64,000 bases of DNA from Siphonodentalium dalli (Eukaryota; Mollusca; Scaphopoda; Gadilida; Siphonodentaliidae). A program made the translations under genes and the position numbers. Shown one piece after another: positions 31,374 to 43,375 of this stretch (positions are counted from its first letter, which is position 1; the number at the start of each line of letters is the position of its first letter). The notes under the pieces were generated by a model. It was not told the origin of the DNA. It made no database searches and saw nothing but the letters and a program-made list of their open reading frames with translations. The stretch covers positions 186,673,309-186,737,308 of the forward strand of contig CP136068.1 in assembly GCA_032622095.1 (NCBI GenBank). Direction: 5' to 3'.

Positions 31374-34315
31374 TCATTTTTTTTTTAAATTGCATCGTGT
31401 CGGTTCCGATCGAAGTTCTTTGGATAGGTTATTCCAAACGGCGGGGAATTTAAATGTCGGGAATGAATCTAGGAACTTTATCTGCGATTTCGAGAATTTA
31501 AAGAGACACTTCTGTCGGATATTAGCTTTGTTTATTTCAAAAAATGAATTAAAAGAATCTGGAAGACCACCGTTCCGCCACTCTTGCATAAACAGTGCAA
31601 CATTGAGTTCGTACAGATCTTGAACTTTTAAAATTTTATTTATGCTAAATAAGGGATCAGTGTGTGAGTTATAGCGCTTATTGTTTATAATTATAATACT
31701 TCAATGTCATACAGTAAACGACTTTGGACAATAGAGTAGTATAGAGTTCTAAGAGTTTGATATGGAAGCAGTTTCTCTACCTTATTCAGTGCGTAATATG
31801 CATAGGCTATTTTGGAGCAGACTTTAGAGATATGAGCAGCATAACTGAGATTTTCATCAATAAATATGCCTAAAAATCGTATGCTTTTTTCGCTTGAGTC
31901 TTCACCTACTCGCTCGATTGATATATTGTTGATTGATACATTGATATGTGTTCCTTTCGGTATAAGTCGTGATGGGTCGAATAAGATATATCGTGTTTTA
32001 TTTGCGTTTAATGATAGACGGTTCGCACAGCACCACTGGAATAGTTTTTGCAGTTCAAAATTAACATTGCACTCTAATAATCGACGCCCGATTCATACAC
32101 TGTTGTATCGTCGGCAAACGAGACAGGATTCATTTTTGTTCAATTTCGAATATCGTTGGCATAGAGCAAAACAAGTATGGGGCCCAATATGGATCCTTGA
32201 GGGACCCCAATAGTGATCAGAAGCATACAAGATTTGTTTCCTCTTAACGAAACATACTGTTTTCTATCCGATAAATAATTTCGAAACCAAAGATTTGCTA
32301 TTCCTCTTATTCCATAATGATTTAGTTTTCTCAAAAGAATGTTGTGATCCATGGTATCGAATGACTTTGATAGGTCTAATATCAGACCCAATGTGAAGTC
32401 TTTTGATTTTTTTTTTTTCAGTACAAATATGTTCAAGTAAGTGGAGCACATGGTGAACAGTTGAATGGTGTTTTCTGAAACCATATTGGTGTTCATTCAA
32501 AATATTGTGTTTATTAAGAAACTTAACAATTCTTGTATACATCGCTTTTTCTAGTAGTTTGAAAAGGATGGCAATATGCTAATCGGTCTGTAGTTATCTA
32601 GGAGTTGTTCAATTCCAGCTTTGTAAATCGGCACTACTTTAGCTATTTTCATATCAGTAGGTATAATACCAGTTTCAATGGTTCTGTTTATAATATATTA
32701 CAGAGGGTTGGCTACCTCGCAAGCGACAAATTTCACAAGTGAAATAGAAATTTGGTCATGCCCACTGCTCTGTTTGGTTTGTAGCGAATTAGACAACGTA
32801 ATTATTTCGGCAGGAATTGTAGGGAACATACAAACACTTTTAGAATAAGATCCACTTAGATACATTTCTGGGGGTATCGCAGTTCTTGGAATGTTAGAGG
32901 ATACACGATTTCCAATATGTGTAAAGTATCTATTAAACTCATCGGAAATTTCTTTAGCATCAATTACATTAACCCCATTTATAGAAACAATGCCTGGTAT
33001 AGACTGTATCTTATCTCGATTGAGAATTGAATTTTTAATATTATTTTTGTTTTCTTCCAAAAGTCCGTTTGTAATACGAAGAATTACAAGCACGCTTTGT
33101 CTTGTTAAATATTTTACAGTAGTCTTTATAAATGTTCGTGTTTGCGGTTGTTGGTGATTTTAAGAATTTTTTATATAGATTTTCTTTCTTTATTGATGAT
33201 ACTAGCCGGCCATCTGTCATCCACTTGTGTTTTTTAATGTACCTTTTGTTGCCGTATTGCGAAGCCAGTGGGAACGCCGACTCGTATGCACCTCTAAATG
33301 TGTCCATAAACTTTTCATATGATAGGTTCGGATCAGGCTCTTGCAAGACAGGGGAGAAATCAGATGCTAACATGTTTCTTTTGAAATAATCCATGTTTGT
33401 TTTGGAAAATTGTCTTTTTAAAATCGGCTCAGGCGAAGACCAGGAAACTTTACTTTCTTCGATATAGAATATACCGAAATGGTCAGATACATCCGTGATA
33501 ATAATACCAGATTTTTGTTTTGTCGTAATTGTTACTATAGATATGATCAATTAATGTAGCAGAGTGTCCCTTAACTCTAGTGGGTTTTTAAATTACAGGT
33601 TGGAAACCATCGGAATACATATTATTGAGAAATTCGTTTGTCTTCATATGTGATTCTGCTTTCAATAGATCAATATTGAAGTCACCCAAAATCAAATTCT
33701 TTTTCCGGATATTCGCAAGCAATTAGTAAGTGTTTCCATTTTCTCTACAAAACTATTCAAGTCGGCTTTTGGTGCAGTATTAGGTCGGTATACCGATCCA
33801 CATAAAACACTCTTATTTTTCTCCATACAAATTTCAACAACTATTGATTCAAACACATGTGGAATAAATAGAGCCATATCATCCCTAATGACAAATTTTA
33901 AATCATCTCTAACAAAGAAGCCAACACCACCCCTTCCATCGTCTTCGTTAGGTCTACATTTGTATATTAGGGGGTGATATCCAGGTATCTTATATGCCTC
34001 AGTATCTCGAATTCAAAAAAATTCTTGCAGAGCAATAATACTAAATTGTGTTCCACTTCCTCTCATTTGATATAGGATATGCTTTAAGTCATCCAGATTT
34101 GCATTCAAGCTTTGGCAATTCAAACTAAATGCGGAAATATTCGTCTGGTTTAGGAATTGGTTTTGAAATTCTAAAGGAGTATAATAATTACAATTATCTT
34201 GAAGATTGGATGGGACACATTCGTTTTCCTCATCCGTTCCTAATTGAGACAAAACATGATTTAAATTAAATTCGTCCTTGTTCTGGATCTCATCCAAAGT
34301 AATATCAGCTAACAT
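31374..34315 (-). pseudogene. LINE ORF2: endonuclease and reverse transcriptase, frame-broken
   Basis: Read from 34315 downward: FSLNCQSLNANLDDLKHIL and SIIALQEFF (nuclease start); VLCGSVYRPNTAP near 33800; ISDVSDHFGIFY near 33480 (nuclease end, SDH motif); then ENKNNIKNSILNRDK and LQTKQSSGHDQIS (RT start). [20 protein letters not shown] leads to [20 protein letters not shown] (first catalytic Asp), [33 protein letters not shown], and VSFADDTTV near 32110 (catalytic Asp pair). The end is FPTFKFPAVWNNLSKELR, close to the usual C terminus. At least five frame breaks separate these pieces. The enzyme would nick DNA and copy LINE RNA; this copy cannot. Confidence 0.8.
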
Positions 34316-35451
34316 AATGAACTAAAGCTCCCCCGACATGCCGTGTAATGTAGCAATATATATATATAATTTCATCTTAACTTGGATGATTTCCTGTAAT
34401 TGAGAATTAATTGTCATAAATACTGGTTGATTTGGCTCATCGTCATAACCGGAGCGACTTAGAGTGTGGACATGTGAAATAATAGGCACTGATAGGTTAT
34501 AAGAAATGAAGAAAATTATATGTTCGATCATCGTCGCGTATATAGCAGAACCGAGAATTCACCAACAATACGGGGAGTCCATCAATAAAGTGTATCTAAT
34601 TCGTATGTGATCGTATGGAAACTAAATCAAAAGAAGGGAAAAGTAAATGTGTGCCATTATAAGATATGTAAATAAGGTATGTATATAAGGAAGTGCCGAG
34701 ACGCCCAATTCGATCGTGCATTTAGTTGGTTGAGATCATAACGCTCGAAAAATAATAATCCAGAAACATTACACAGGAACCTCACTGCGTATATAAGTAA
34801 GTGTTGCGACGCAATTATAACAATAGCGATTAATATAAAGGTAAGTAATTAAATTATCAATGAAATAATATAATACTATGAACAACGTCCATCATTTAAT
34901 ATGAAGCTACACATAATCAAAGAAGAAAAAAACAAGTAGTTATTTCTCCTCTAACACAATAATGGTCGAGATCGAGAATAGTGTGACTGCCCTTAGATCG
35001 AACGGAACGATTACAATAAACAAACAAAAAAACAACTTTTTGTGTTGACACTCAGGCCTTTCAAACGAAAGCCTTCGGCACTCATGCCTTTCAAACGAAC
35101 TGACAAGTAATACGTTGGACGTAAAACCAAGGCAGCGAACGTGATCTAACTGAATTTACTTTCATTTCGATAGTGTGTTCCAAAATAACCCATTGGATGG
35201 TAATAGAAAATAGACAGTGGTCATTAAAACAGAAATAACACAAGGTTGAATCACATTATGTTATAATAACAAAAAACTGTCCAGATGTTTATATGGTTTT
35301 ATCAAGACTGAACTCTGTTGGATTGTGCTGGTTCAAAATGAACGAAATCTCTGAACGTAGTAATACATTCAGTATCTCGTCCATTCTGAACTAGGTTTAT
35401 ACCAATCTTATTACTCCATTTCTCGATCGTCACCACACGCTGTTATTTTTT
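34316..35451 (-). other. Spacer between ORF1 and ORF2 of the decayed LINE
   Basis: 1.1 kb without protein signal, longer than most LINE inter-ORF gaps, so it may include an unrecognised insertion. CTTTCAAACGAA appears twice, within a CACTCA(G/T)GCC-containing unit near 35049-35100. Confidence 0.4.
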
Positions 35452-36264
35452 TCAAATCGCCGTGGTGCGGAACTTTGAGATTTCGCCATTTTTATTCTTG
35501 ACGAAAAGCTTGGCATTGGATATCCAAGCATTTTCAATGGAGTCTGACTTGAAGGCACGGCTAAGTAACTGCCGATTCTTCCTGGTCGTGTCTTCCATAA
35601 TGAACACTTTGCCAGACGTTACACCTGACACCTGGAATGTTTTCAAGTGGCGACGTGCCTTTACAATGTCGGACATCACGAACCGATTGTTAAAACACAC
35701 CAAGATTGGTTGCTCTGTCATGTTAATTGATTTTGCCGCTCTGTGTGCGATGGCAATGTCACCATCTTTCACATTTATATGAAGCGCCTGATTAACTAGC
35801 CAGATTACCTTCTCTGCACATTCCCGGGCTGTCTCGCCCTCCTTACCATTCAGACCCATAAATCTAAGGCTGCTTTTGCGAGAGTATTGTTCGTTGTCAT
35901 TGATGTTATTTGAGTTGTCATCTATTTTGGTTTCCATAACATTCACCTTTGTTTTAACGTACAAATCCAACTCCACTTCCCTCATCTTCAGTTCCAGTTC
36001 CTTAGATTTTAAGTTGGTTTCTGTTTCTCCATTTCTGTTTTCAGCCTCTTGCCTCGTCTCTGTGTCAACAAGCCTTTTCTCCCACTGATCCAATCTACTG
36101 TCAACTATTTTTGTTACTGTTTCTGCCAGGTCTTCCTTTGTAATCATTTTAGTTTTTATTTCATTTCGTATGGTAGCAATAGAACGTATTAGCATAAGGT
36201 AGTCTGGACCCATGTCCCTAATAAATAACAAAGACATGGTATCCGCCGGAGATATGAGACTCAA
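35452..36264 (-). CDS. LINE ORF1 protein, open but in a dead element
   Basis: 270 residues. Residues about 30-125 are charged and heptad-like (coiled coil, including LKSKELELKMREVELDLYVK). From NDNEQYSRKSSLRFMGL (about residue 123) to the end is an L1-ORF1-like RRM plus C-terminal domain, with IAIAHRA, QPILVCFNNR, KVFIMEDTTRKNRQLLSRAF and KLFVKNKNGEISKF in the usual order. Such proteins trimerise and bind LINE RNA. The ATG at 36264 is the first in the frame; a few residues could be missing upstream. No stop or frameshift is seen within the frame, in contrast to the broken ORF2 that follows. Confidence 0.8.
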   Translation of the reverse strand: MSLISPADTMSLLFIRDMGPDYLMLIRSIATIRNEIKTKMITKEDLAETVTKIVDSRLDQWEKRLVDTETRQEAENRNGETETNLKSKELELKMREVELDLYVKTKVNVMETKIDDNSNNINDNEQYSRKSSLRFMGLNGKEGETARECAEKVIWLVNQALHINVKDGDIAIAHRAAKSINMTEQPILVCFNNRFVMSDIVKARRHLKTFQVSGVTSGKVFIMEDTTRKNRQLLSRAFKSDSIENAWISNAKLFVKNKNGEISKFRTTAI

Positions 36265-36499
36265 TTTCAGTTATTCTATTCTTGGAACTCAATATCTTCT
36301 ATTTGAAACATTCAGGAATCGTATGTACAAGCACAACAATTTAAATGATGCACATGTTAATCGCGATTATGTATACTATTTGTAACAATGATTGCATTTT
36401 ATGGACATTCTAGTCTCATGTTATGCCACTAATGAGCATTATGTGTCGGTGATGGTGAAATGAATTCCGTGTTACGTGGATAAGTAGTTAGTACTACAC

Positions 36500-38380
36500 T
36501 GACAATAAATTCGGTTTTTATTGGTATTTATCAATACCAAATCTGATTCCCTTGGTTTTGATCAAAACCAAATCTGAATCCCTTGGTTTTGAGGACATGT
36601 TCAATACCATATATTGGTTTTGACCGATAGTTTTCAAGAGTTATCGTTACTGTTTTCGTTTAGCACACGGCCAGATTGGAGGTCGCCAATTTATTTCGAA
36701 GCGACTGAAACACATGCTAGTGTTAAAATCACAGCAAATAACTTAGACTGGTTCAATGGGTGATCACAGATATGTTTCCTGATGGCCGGACAATCTTATC
36801 TTCGGGAATCTTGACATGTATGTATCTACAAACTTTTAATTATAGGATGCTTTCGGTTTCGACTTCAACTTTACACGAAATCTTCACACATATTTTGTAT
36901 CAGCACAAAAGCTGAAATATGGGCGCCAACACGATAGAGAAGTGACAGAACATTTCAAACTCAACAAATAAGATTATGCCTTTGTCAATGGATAAGAGAT
37001 AACAACTTTTCATCAAAAAGACTTCAAGTTGAAAAATAAATTTCTCAGTAAATTTGATAAAAATTTGTCATGCTGTTTGAAATTGGTCATGTTCACAGTA
37101 ATTTATCAGGTTTAGAACTTTAGGTCATGTTTATGGAATGGCATGTACTTTTACATTTATTCCTTATTTGCGCTTAAGCTTAAATCACTTACGCGTAAAT
37201 GCAAATTATTTTGCTCAAATGCAAATCATTTACGCTTTAGCACGAAAAGATCATAATTTTCATATTTATCCTTAAGTGCAAATAAGAAGTAAATATTAAA
37301 ACCATGTCCCATATTGTATGGGAGTTCAAATTCACATTTAATAGCCAATTACGCTTAAGTGTAATGCATTAAGACATTACGCATGAGCGTAATTCAGATT
37401 TCCATTATGTTTTTCAAAGCATTAACTATTAAACTTAAGCGTAAAGCCATTACACTTAAGCGTAATGTCGTTATGCTTAAGCGTAATGTCAATACGCTTA
37501 AGTGTAATTCATATTCCATATGTGAAAACTCCCCTGAAGCTGAAATGGATGCAGCCAATTCCTGATGCTAGTTACTTTTGACAAATATCGAGCTTAGATT
37601 ATAGCATTATATGTAAGGTAATAAGGCTAAAAAAATATGTTATGCTTAAGCGTAATGGCAGTGCGCTTACGTGTATTTTTCAATTTTCAGTGCTTTATGA
37701 CTAATTGGATTCTCTCAATATTAAATATATTTTGAACCCTTAAGCATAAGTGGCTATTAAATATGAATTTGGCCTCCCACACCAATATGGGTGAACCACA
37801 AATCAATCTTTATTTAGACCAATCTGTCTAAATGTGTTGGGCAATCAGTCTAAACAGATTGAATGTTGACAATTTGCCAATAGATAAGACATAAAATTTT
37901 CATAAAAAAATATCTTAAAGTTGAAAAAGACATTTGGCAGTTTATTTGATAAAACGTTGTCATTCCGTTTGAAAATTATCATGATTCATGGGAATTTATC
38001 AGGTCTAGGTGAATAGGTGTATGGGAGGCCATGCGCAAATTACTTAAACTTTAGAATCAAAAAATTATGGATCATATTTATGCTCAAGCGCAAATAAGGT
38101 ACAAATGTTAAAATCGCATCCCATATTGGTGAACCATCGAATGTTCTTTATTTGACCGATCGGTCTGAAACGTCTAGACCAATTGGTCTAAGGTCTTCCT
38201 GTCAGTACCTTCTCTGACACCGGTCTAACTAAATTGTAAGAGAAGGAAAGCATTTTCACATTTATTCATTATTTGCGCAAAAGTTCAAATTATTTACTCT
38301 TAAGCACAAATTATTTACACTTAAGCGCAAATTATTTACAAATGAGCACAAATCATTATCATTTATTCTTAAGCACAAAA
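36500..38380. repeat. Cryptic palindromic repeats (CTTAAGCG, TTGATCAA, ACCAATNGGTCT types)
   Basis: GGTTTTGATCAAAACC occurs at about 36553. About a dozen short palindrome-based words built on GCTTAAGC/CGCTTAAGTG follow at 37165-37500, 37640-37680 and 38270-38380. GACCAAT(C/T)(T/G)GTCTA words occur at 37820-37860 and 38150-38195. Two longer blocks (about 36975-37095 and 37870-37995) share AAGACATAA, AAGTTGAAAAA, TTTGATAAAA and TTGTCAT, indicating an old direct duplication about 890 bp apart. No gene is supported. Confidence 0.5.
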
Positions 38381-38880
38381 TTGACAAATGGATCACCCAG
38401 ACCTGTTTGAATTTTATAATATTTCATTAATTAATCATATAATCAAAATGAAGATAATTATGTCACAACATAGACATAAAAATTTGATGGGCTTAATAAG
38501 GCTAAGGGGTTACTTATACCACCCGCACCCACTGAATAATTATTGTTTTAAATATAAAAACTTAATGCTAACAACAGTTGTGTGATGTTATATTTATATG
38601 GACATGACTATACGTCGTTCAATAAATGGACCCGATATTTACGACCTATTTTAATCATGCACAAATTATAAATACAAAAATTATTTGCATGTATTCGTAT
38701 CTTCGAATTATTGAAAATTATGAAATTAGCACATGCTGCACGACCACTGAGCCTCACTTGTGTCTACTTGCTGCCCACGGACCCAAACAGGTAAGGTCAT
38801 ATAGGCAGAAAATTACGGCATACAAACTGATTACCCGTATAATTTTCCTAAAAAAATAAATTACCTCGAGGCAGCTTTTA
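38381..38880. other. Gene-free DNA
   Basis: AT-rich, without a supported exon or repeat. Confidence 0.4.
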
Positions 38881-39182
38881 CAGGTCAGGGAGAACCCAAA
38901 ATCGATGTACTAAACCTCGATTTGTGTAAAAAACCTCGATCGAGGTTCTTCGAGATGATGTGGCCACTGGTCAAAATACTCACCCATGATATAAGGGGAA
39001 ACACTCTAAACCAAATATGATACTAATGCCAGTAATGGGAGTAATAATATAGTGTGGAGTATTTCATCTTACACTATGGTAGTGAGTCTATGTAACTGAT
39101 CACATGATCTCGAAGAACCTCGATTGAGGTTTTTTACACAAATCGAGGTTTAGTACATCGATTTTGGGTTCTCCCTGACCTG
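38881..39182. mobile_element. MITE with 76-bp terminal inverted repeats and 5-bp duplication, copy 2
   Basis: Same family as 20961-21250, about 90% identical by eye, with a 12-bp length difference in the middle (an extra AGTAATGGGAGT-like string). TTTTA lies directly outside both ends. Two copies with different 5-bp duplications fix the element boundaries. Confidence 0.85.
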
Positions 39183-39817
39183 TTTTAGATTCCCTCATGA
39201 TCTTTCGGCAGACATATATTCTCAAAATATTTGTCTTCACATTGATATAATGACCACTATGCATGTGGTTCTATCAGTGTCTACTGTTAACACAGTGAAG
39301 TCATGATAGCAATTTTTTTACCTGTCTTGTTGACTTATAAAATAAATTAAGAATTTCCTCGCGTGGGCTTAAAATTGTTACATGAGCCGGGACAACTCGG
39401 TTAGTGAACCTTCAGACGACCACGATTCAATCGTAAGTGGAAGGATTTTCGTCGTAGGAAGTAACAGGAAGATGGAGTGCGCATGCTCACATCTAAATCG
39501 TAGAAAAGAAAATAATATCAGGCAGTGTTTGATTTTAGATGCGATATCGTGGCGTATCCTTGGTTACATTCACTTGCGACGTAATCGCAGCCGAAGTCAT
39601 GAAGAATGTGATTACTAACACCCCCACCCATGATGGATATTTCACCTGTCATCAAACCATGCTACATGTATGACATGCCTGCAATAATGTTTTCTTTGTT
39701 TGAAATCCTATATGTCGTGGCCAGTACATTGAAAAGATTTATATCCAGAACAATATGTGATATTTTAAGTAAATCTATAGATGTACATGTCATTTCATAT
39801 ACTAGTGCATGTCCAAT
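39183..39817. other. Gene-free DNA
   Basis: An open frame at 39382-39618 has no recognised domain. Nothing else is seen. Confidence 0.4.
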
Positions 39818-40036
39818 CCTTGAAATGGTGTGCCTGTCATTTGCAGAATGATGTCCCCAGATGGTGAATTTAGTGATGGTACCCCGCACAGTGGGCTAGC
39901 ATCACCAAATACACCTTAGCAGAAGGAGGTTCACAGAGGGTGAATTTGGTGATGCTAGCCCACTATGTGGGGTACCATAACTAAATTCTTTCTCTGAGGA
40001 CCTCATTCTGCAAATGACAGACACACTATTTCAAGG
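39818..40036. mobile_element. MITE-like inverted-repeat element, copy 2
   Basis: The arms CCTTGAAATGGTGTGCCTGT... and ...ACAGACACACTATTTCAAGG are inverted over about 90 bp, with GATGGTACCCC and GTGGGCTAGCATCACCAAAT repeated inverted nearer the centre. Related to 19130-19260. No coding sequence. Confidence 0.65.
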
Positions 40037-41223
40037 CTTGTTGGTATCATTTTATAAGACCTGTATGTTATATTTTATAGAGGACGGTCAGCTTGAAGTC
40101 TTACTGTGGAAGTAAATTGACTGGAAGACATACACTGGACCAAAGTTGGAACTTGGATGTATTCAATTTACAACTGTACATGTAAGTTTTTATATAAATA
40201 CGCATCACTTAGACGATGTATAATCTGATTTGACGCCCCCTAAATAACTATTTATTCAGCTTCGGTTTAAATAATATTTTATTTGAGTTGAGGATCCTAT
40301 CCCTCAAAGCTCTGAGTTATCAAATCTGTTAATTTTATCCACCTCGATTATTTGTCAGCCTACCAAACATTCCACTGACTTCTTCTAGAAATATGCAGAT
40401 ATACAAGATATTGAGAGGTCTCGCAAGGTCATCGCAAATCAATTTCGGAAGATAACATTATGAAAAGTAATGTTGGATGACTATTGGCTTTCGGTGTAAA
40501 TTTCCGTTGTTGTTCATGTTGTAACTGGGTGATCCCTGGACAATCAGATCAGATTGTGCACCTTTAACAAAAAGCCTTATGTTGTATGTTTGTTAAATTT
40601 AGGTCTAAATTCCCTACCTATGGAAAAGAGTCCAAACAAATAATGTCTAGCAGATTGTGTACTTATAAGTGTCATGGTATGGAATAAGACTAAATAAAAT
40701 AATACCTGTGAAGGGTAACTTGAGATTAAAAAAACAGGGGCAATTGGGGGGGGGGGGTGAATTATCACTGCATTTTGCACTTTAATTCACAGAATACTGA
40801 TGACACTATATAAACCATAGCCATGATAGCCTTATAAATGGCCTGGTAAATATCCAATAACCTGATGTGCTTTTAAAGACAAATTAAAGTGATGTGAAAC
40901 AATCCAGTGAGGTGTTCCCGGACCTGCTGATGGAATAATAAACAATCATGCCAAAATAAGTTATCCAAATAGTCAGAAAACAACAATTAAAGTCAGTGAC
41001 TAGTATAATAGTAGTGGGACAATCATTTCAGTAATGGTTATACTCAATGAGGTGCCCTGAATAAAGTAGTAAATGTTTACATTTGTGCGTGGTTCAACCG
41101 TTTTATTCACTGAAATGCTACAGTGGATATGGTTGGAATTTTAGTTCTTAATCTCAGGTTTTTGCTACATAATTCCAGTGGGGATAGTGTTTGGATACTA
41201 ACTGATTGTGTATATGCACCCAT
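40037..41223. other. Gene-free DNA
   Basis: A G10 run lies near 40748. No gene or clear repeat is recognised. Confidence 0.4.
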
Positions 41224-41465
41224 ATATGCCTGTTTAAAAAAGGGGATGTATTATGCTGCATGTCTGACTATTAGTTCGATTTTGGATACCAGATGTCAGA
41301 TGATAACTTTAGATAGTCTCAACTGAGTTGAATGAAATTTGAAATGTGTGTGTTTTAATGTACAAAATACAGGTCAAGTTTGAGTTTTGGTTCAGCACGT
41401 CAATTTCACCAGAGTTAACGGCCTTTTGTTGGAATTGCCATGGGCATATTTTGCCATGCCCTAAC
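41224..41465 (+). mobile_element. Pearl/Helentron-like element, short copy
   Basis: Starts ATATGCCTGTTTAAAAAAGG then ATGTATTATGCTG, matching the start of 1566-2306. It has GATGATAACTTTA and GTCAAGTTTGAGTTTTGGTT core sequence and ends in the hairpin GGGCATATTTTGCCATGCCC. It lacks the tetranucleotide tract and one core repeat. Confidence 0.5.
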
Positions 41466-42940
41466 AATGCTTTTAATATTCAATGAAATAAGTCTGCAAT
41501 ATATGTCTTTAAATCTGACTTTTCCTAAACATAGTATTTTATGCATTTCTTTTCAGAGTATGTTCGTTCACTGGCATTGGAAACTTTAGTACCAGAATGT
41601 GCACAGCATACAGAGGAGGCATGTGTGTTATCTGTGCAGATACAATATGTTATTCGTCAACTTTTCATTCATAAATATTGCACCACAATATACAAGTGTG
41701 GTGCAGCCTGTGGGAAGTTAGTAACATGCTATGCTGTCAAGTGCTGCTATATTCATCAGATGCGAATATAAAGGAGTTTGCTGATCTTTAAATTTCTACT
41801 GCATGACAGGTGTAAAAACAGATGAGCTGTCATTCTTGGGAATGTTCAATATAAGAAGGGTGTGATGAACCTAATATTAAGTGTTAATTCATTGAAATTG
41901 TTGCAATGGTGAGGTGTGCACTTACATCGGGAATATACACTGCTGTGGACGAATGGCTAGGATGACAATTATTCCTGCTGGATATGTTTGAATTAAAGTA
42001 TAATTTACAAAATCTCACTGTGTCTTCATTGATGTTTATCTTAAAACTTCATTCAACATTGATGCAACCAATTATGTCATTTGACAATTTACTTCATCTT
42101 CGACTCTTAATTTTGGTTGCTTATGATATGATTCACGAATGGGATGGCCCTCACATGTGCAGGCAAATTACATGCCTCAATTTAAGGTTACTGACAGCGC
42201 TTAAATGGTAGAATAGTCCTCAGGGGTTTGTGATTTCAGGAAATTTTACATGTAATTTGCCACATCTTGCAGCATCTTGTGGAATTTAGTTCTATGCCAG
42301 CATGCACACTTGAAAAATTAATCACAAAATTATGTGAGAAACACTTGACTGTTTGCGTACCAACTGTTTCCATCATAATAATTTCAGGACTGTGTAAACA
42401 GTAAATAAGTGATAACCGTAAACAAAAAAATTACATGGTCACCGTTTATTTTCTGTTTACTTGGCAACCAACTTTATTATGGTAGAAACCATCAAAAATA
42501 ATGTGTTTTCGTATAATTTAAGATTTGACCAATTGGCAAAAAGAACCCATATACATGTACATGTATGTTTGTTGGAGGGTATGAAAGGCATAATATAGAA
42601 ATTTTATAGCCTGTAGCATGCAAGTGATCAGCTGAATTTTTGTACTGGAAATGGAATCTGGTGGCATCTGTTTCAGACTGTCTAAAGCCTTTTTATAATT
42701 AGCCCTTTAATATATCAATGGATTGGTAATTATAATAAAAATCAATTTATGACTTGGGTCATAAATTAATTTTCATTATAATTTTACATGTCGAACTTGG
42801 AAAACCAAATTATTTCATGTGTTGCATAGATTTTGTTGAGTATGGATATGGTACAATAAATGGGTGGATTTAGTGTACAGTACCCTTAAAGGTTGCATAA
42901 GTATGTTGTATGGCACATTTATCAATAAATTGTGCAAAAA
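41466..42940. other. Gene-free DNA
   Basis: Short frames at 41541-41771 and 41984-42211 show no domain. TTATGACTTGGGTCATAA at 42748-42765 is the centre of an AT-rich palindrome. Confidence 0.4.
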
Positions 42941-43375
42941 AGGAACTTTTTGGTCAAAACCAAAATTGGTTTTTATCAAAACCAAAATTGGTTTCATATA
43001 TAAAACCAGTTTGGGTTTTGATCAAAACCAGTTGGCGCTTGGTATTTGGTTTTGATCAAAACCTAATTTGGTTACATATATGGGACAAAAGTTCAATACC
43101 AATTTTGGTTTTGATCAAAACCAGTTGGCTCTTGGTATTTGGTTTTGATCAAAACCTAATGGTTACATATATGGGACAAAAGTTCAAACCAATTTTGGTT
43201 TTGATCGAAACCAAATATTCATACAATTTGGTTTTTATCAAAACCAATTTTGGTTTTTATCAAAACCAGTTGGCGCTTGGTATTTGGTTTTGATCAAAAC
43301 CTAATTTGGTTACATATATGGGACAAAGTTCAAAACCAAATTTGGTATTTTAAAAAACCAAAACGTTTAAGAGTG
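42941..43375 (+). repeat. Tandem block built on the palindrome GGTTTTGATCAAAACC
   Basis: Three diverged units of roughly 110-150 bp contain CAGTTGGCGCTTGGTATTTG, GGTTTTGATCAAAACC and GGTTACATATATGGGACAAA. The 16-base palindrome occurs five times exactly, with near matches (GGTTTTTATCAAAACC). The same word occurs at 36553. Frames across it (42864-43293) translate the repeat. Confidence 0.75.

Larger units (their letters stand above)
31374..36264 (-). mobile_element. Decayed CR1/L2-like LINE, minus strand
   Basis: Order on the minus strand: ORF1 (36264-35452), a 1.1-kb non-coding spacer, then ORF2 pieces from 34315 to 31374. ORF2 has several frameshifts and stops, so the copy is dead. The 3' protein end runs into a T10 tract on the plus strand (31379-31388), equal to A10 on the element strand. 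Its ORF1 and ORF2 sequences are clearly different from the LINE at 10974, so the window carries two distinct LINE families. The CR1/L2 placement rests on the endonuclease, RT and C-terminal motifs and the lack of RNase H. Confidence 0.75.

Noticed and set aside
31866-32213. 115-codon plus-strand frame
   Set aside because: It is antisense to the reverse transcriptase of the minus-strand LINE.
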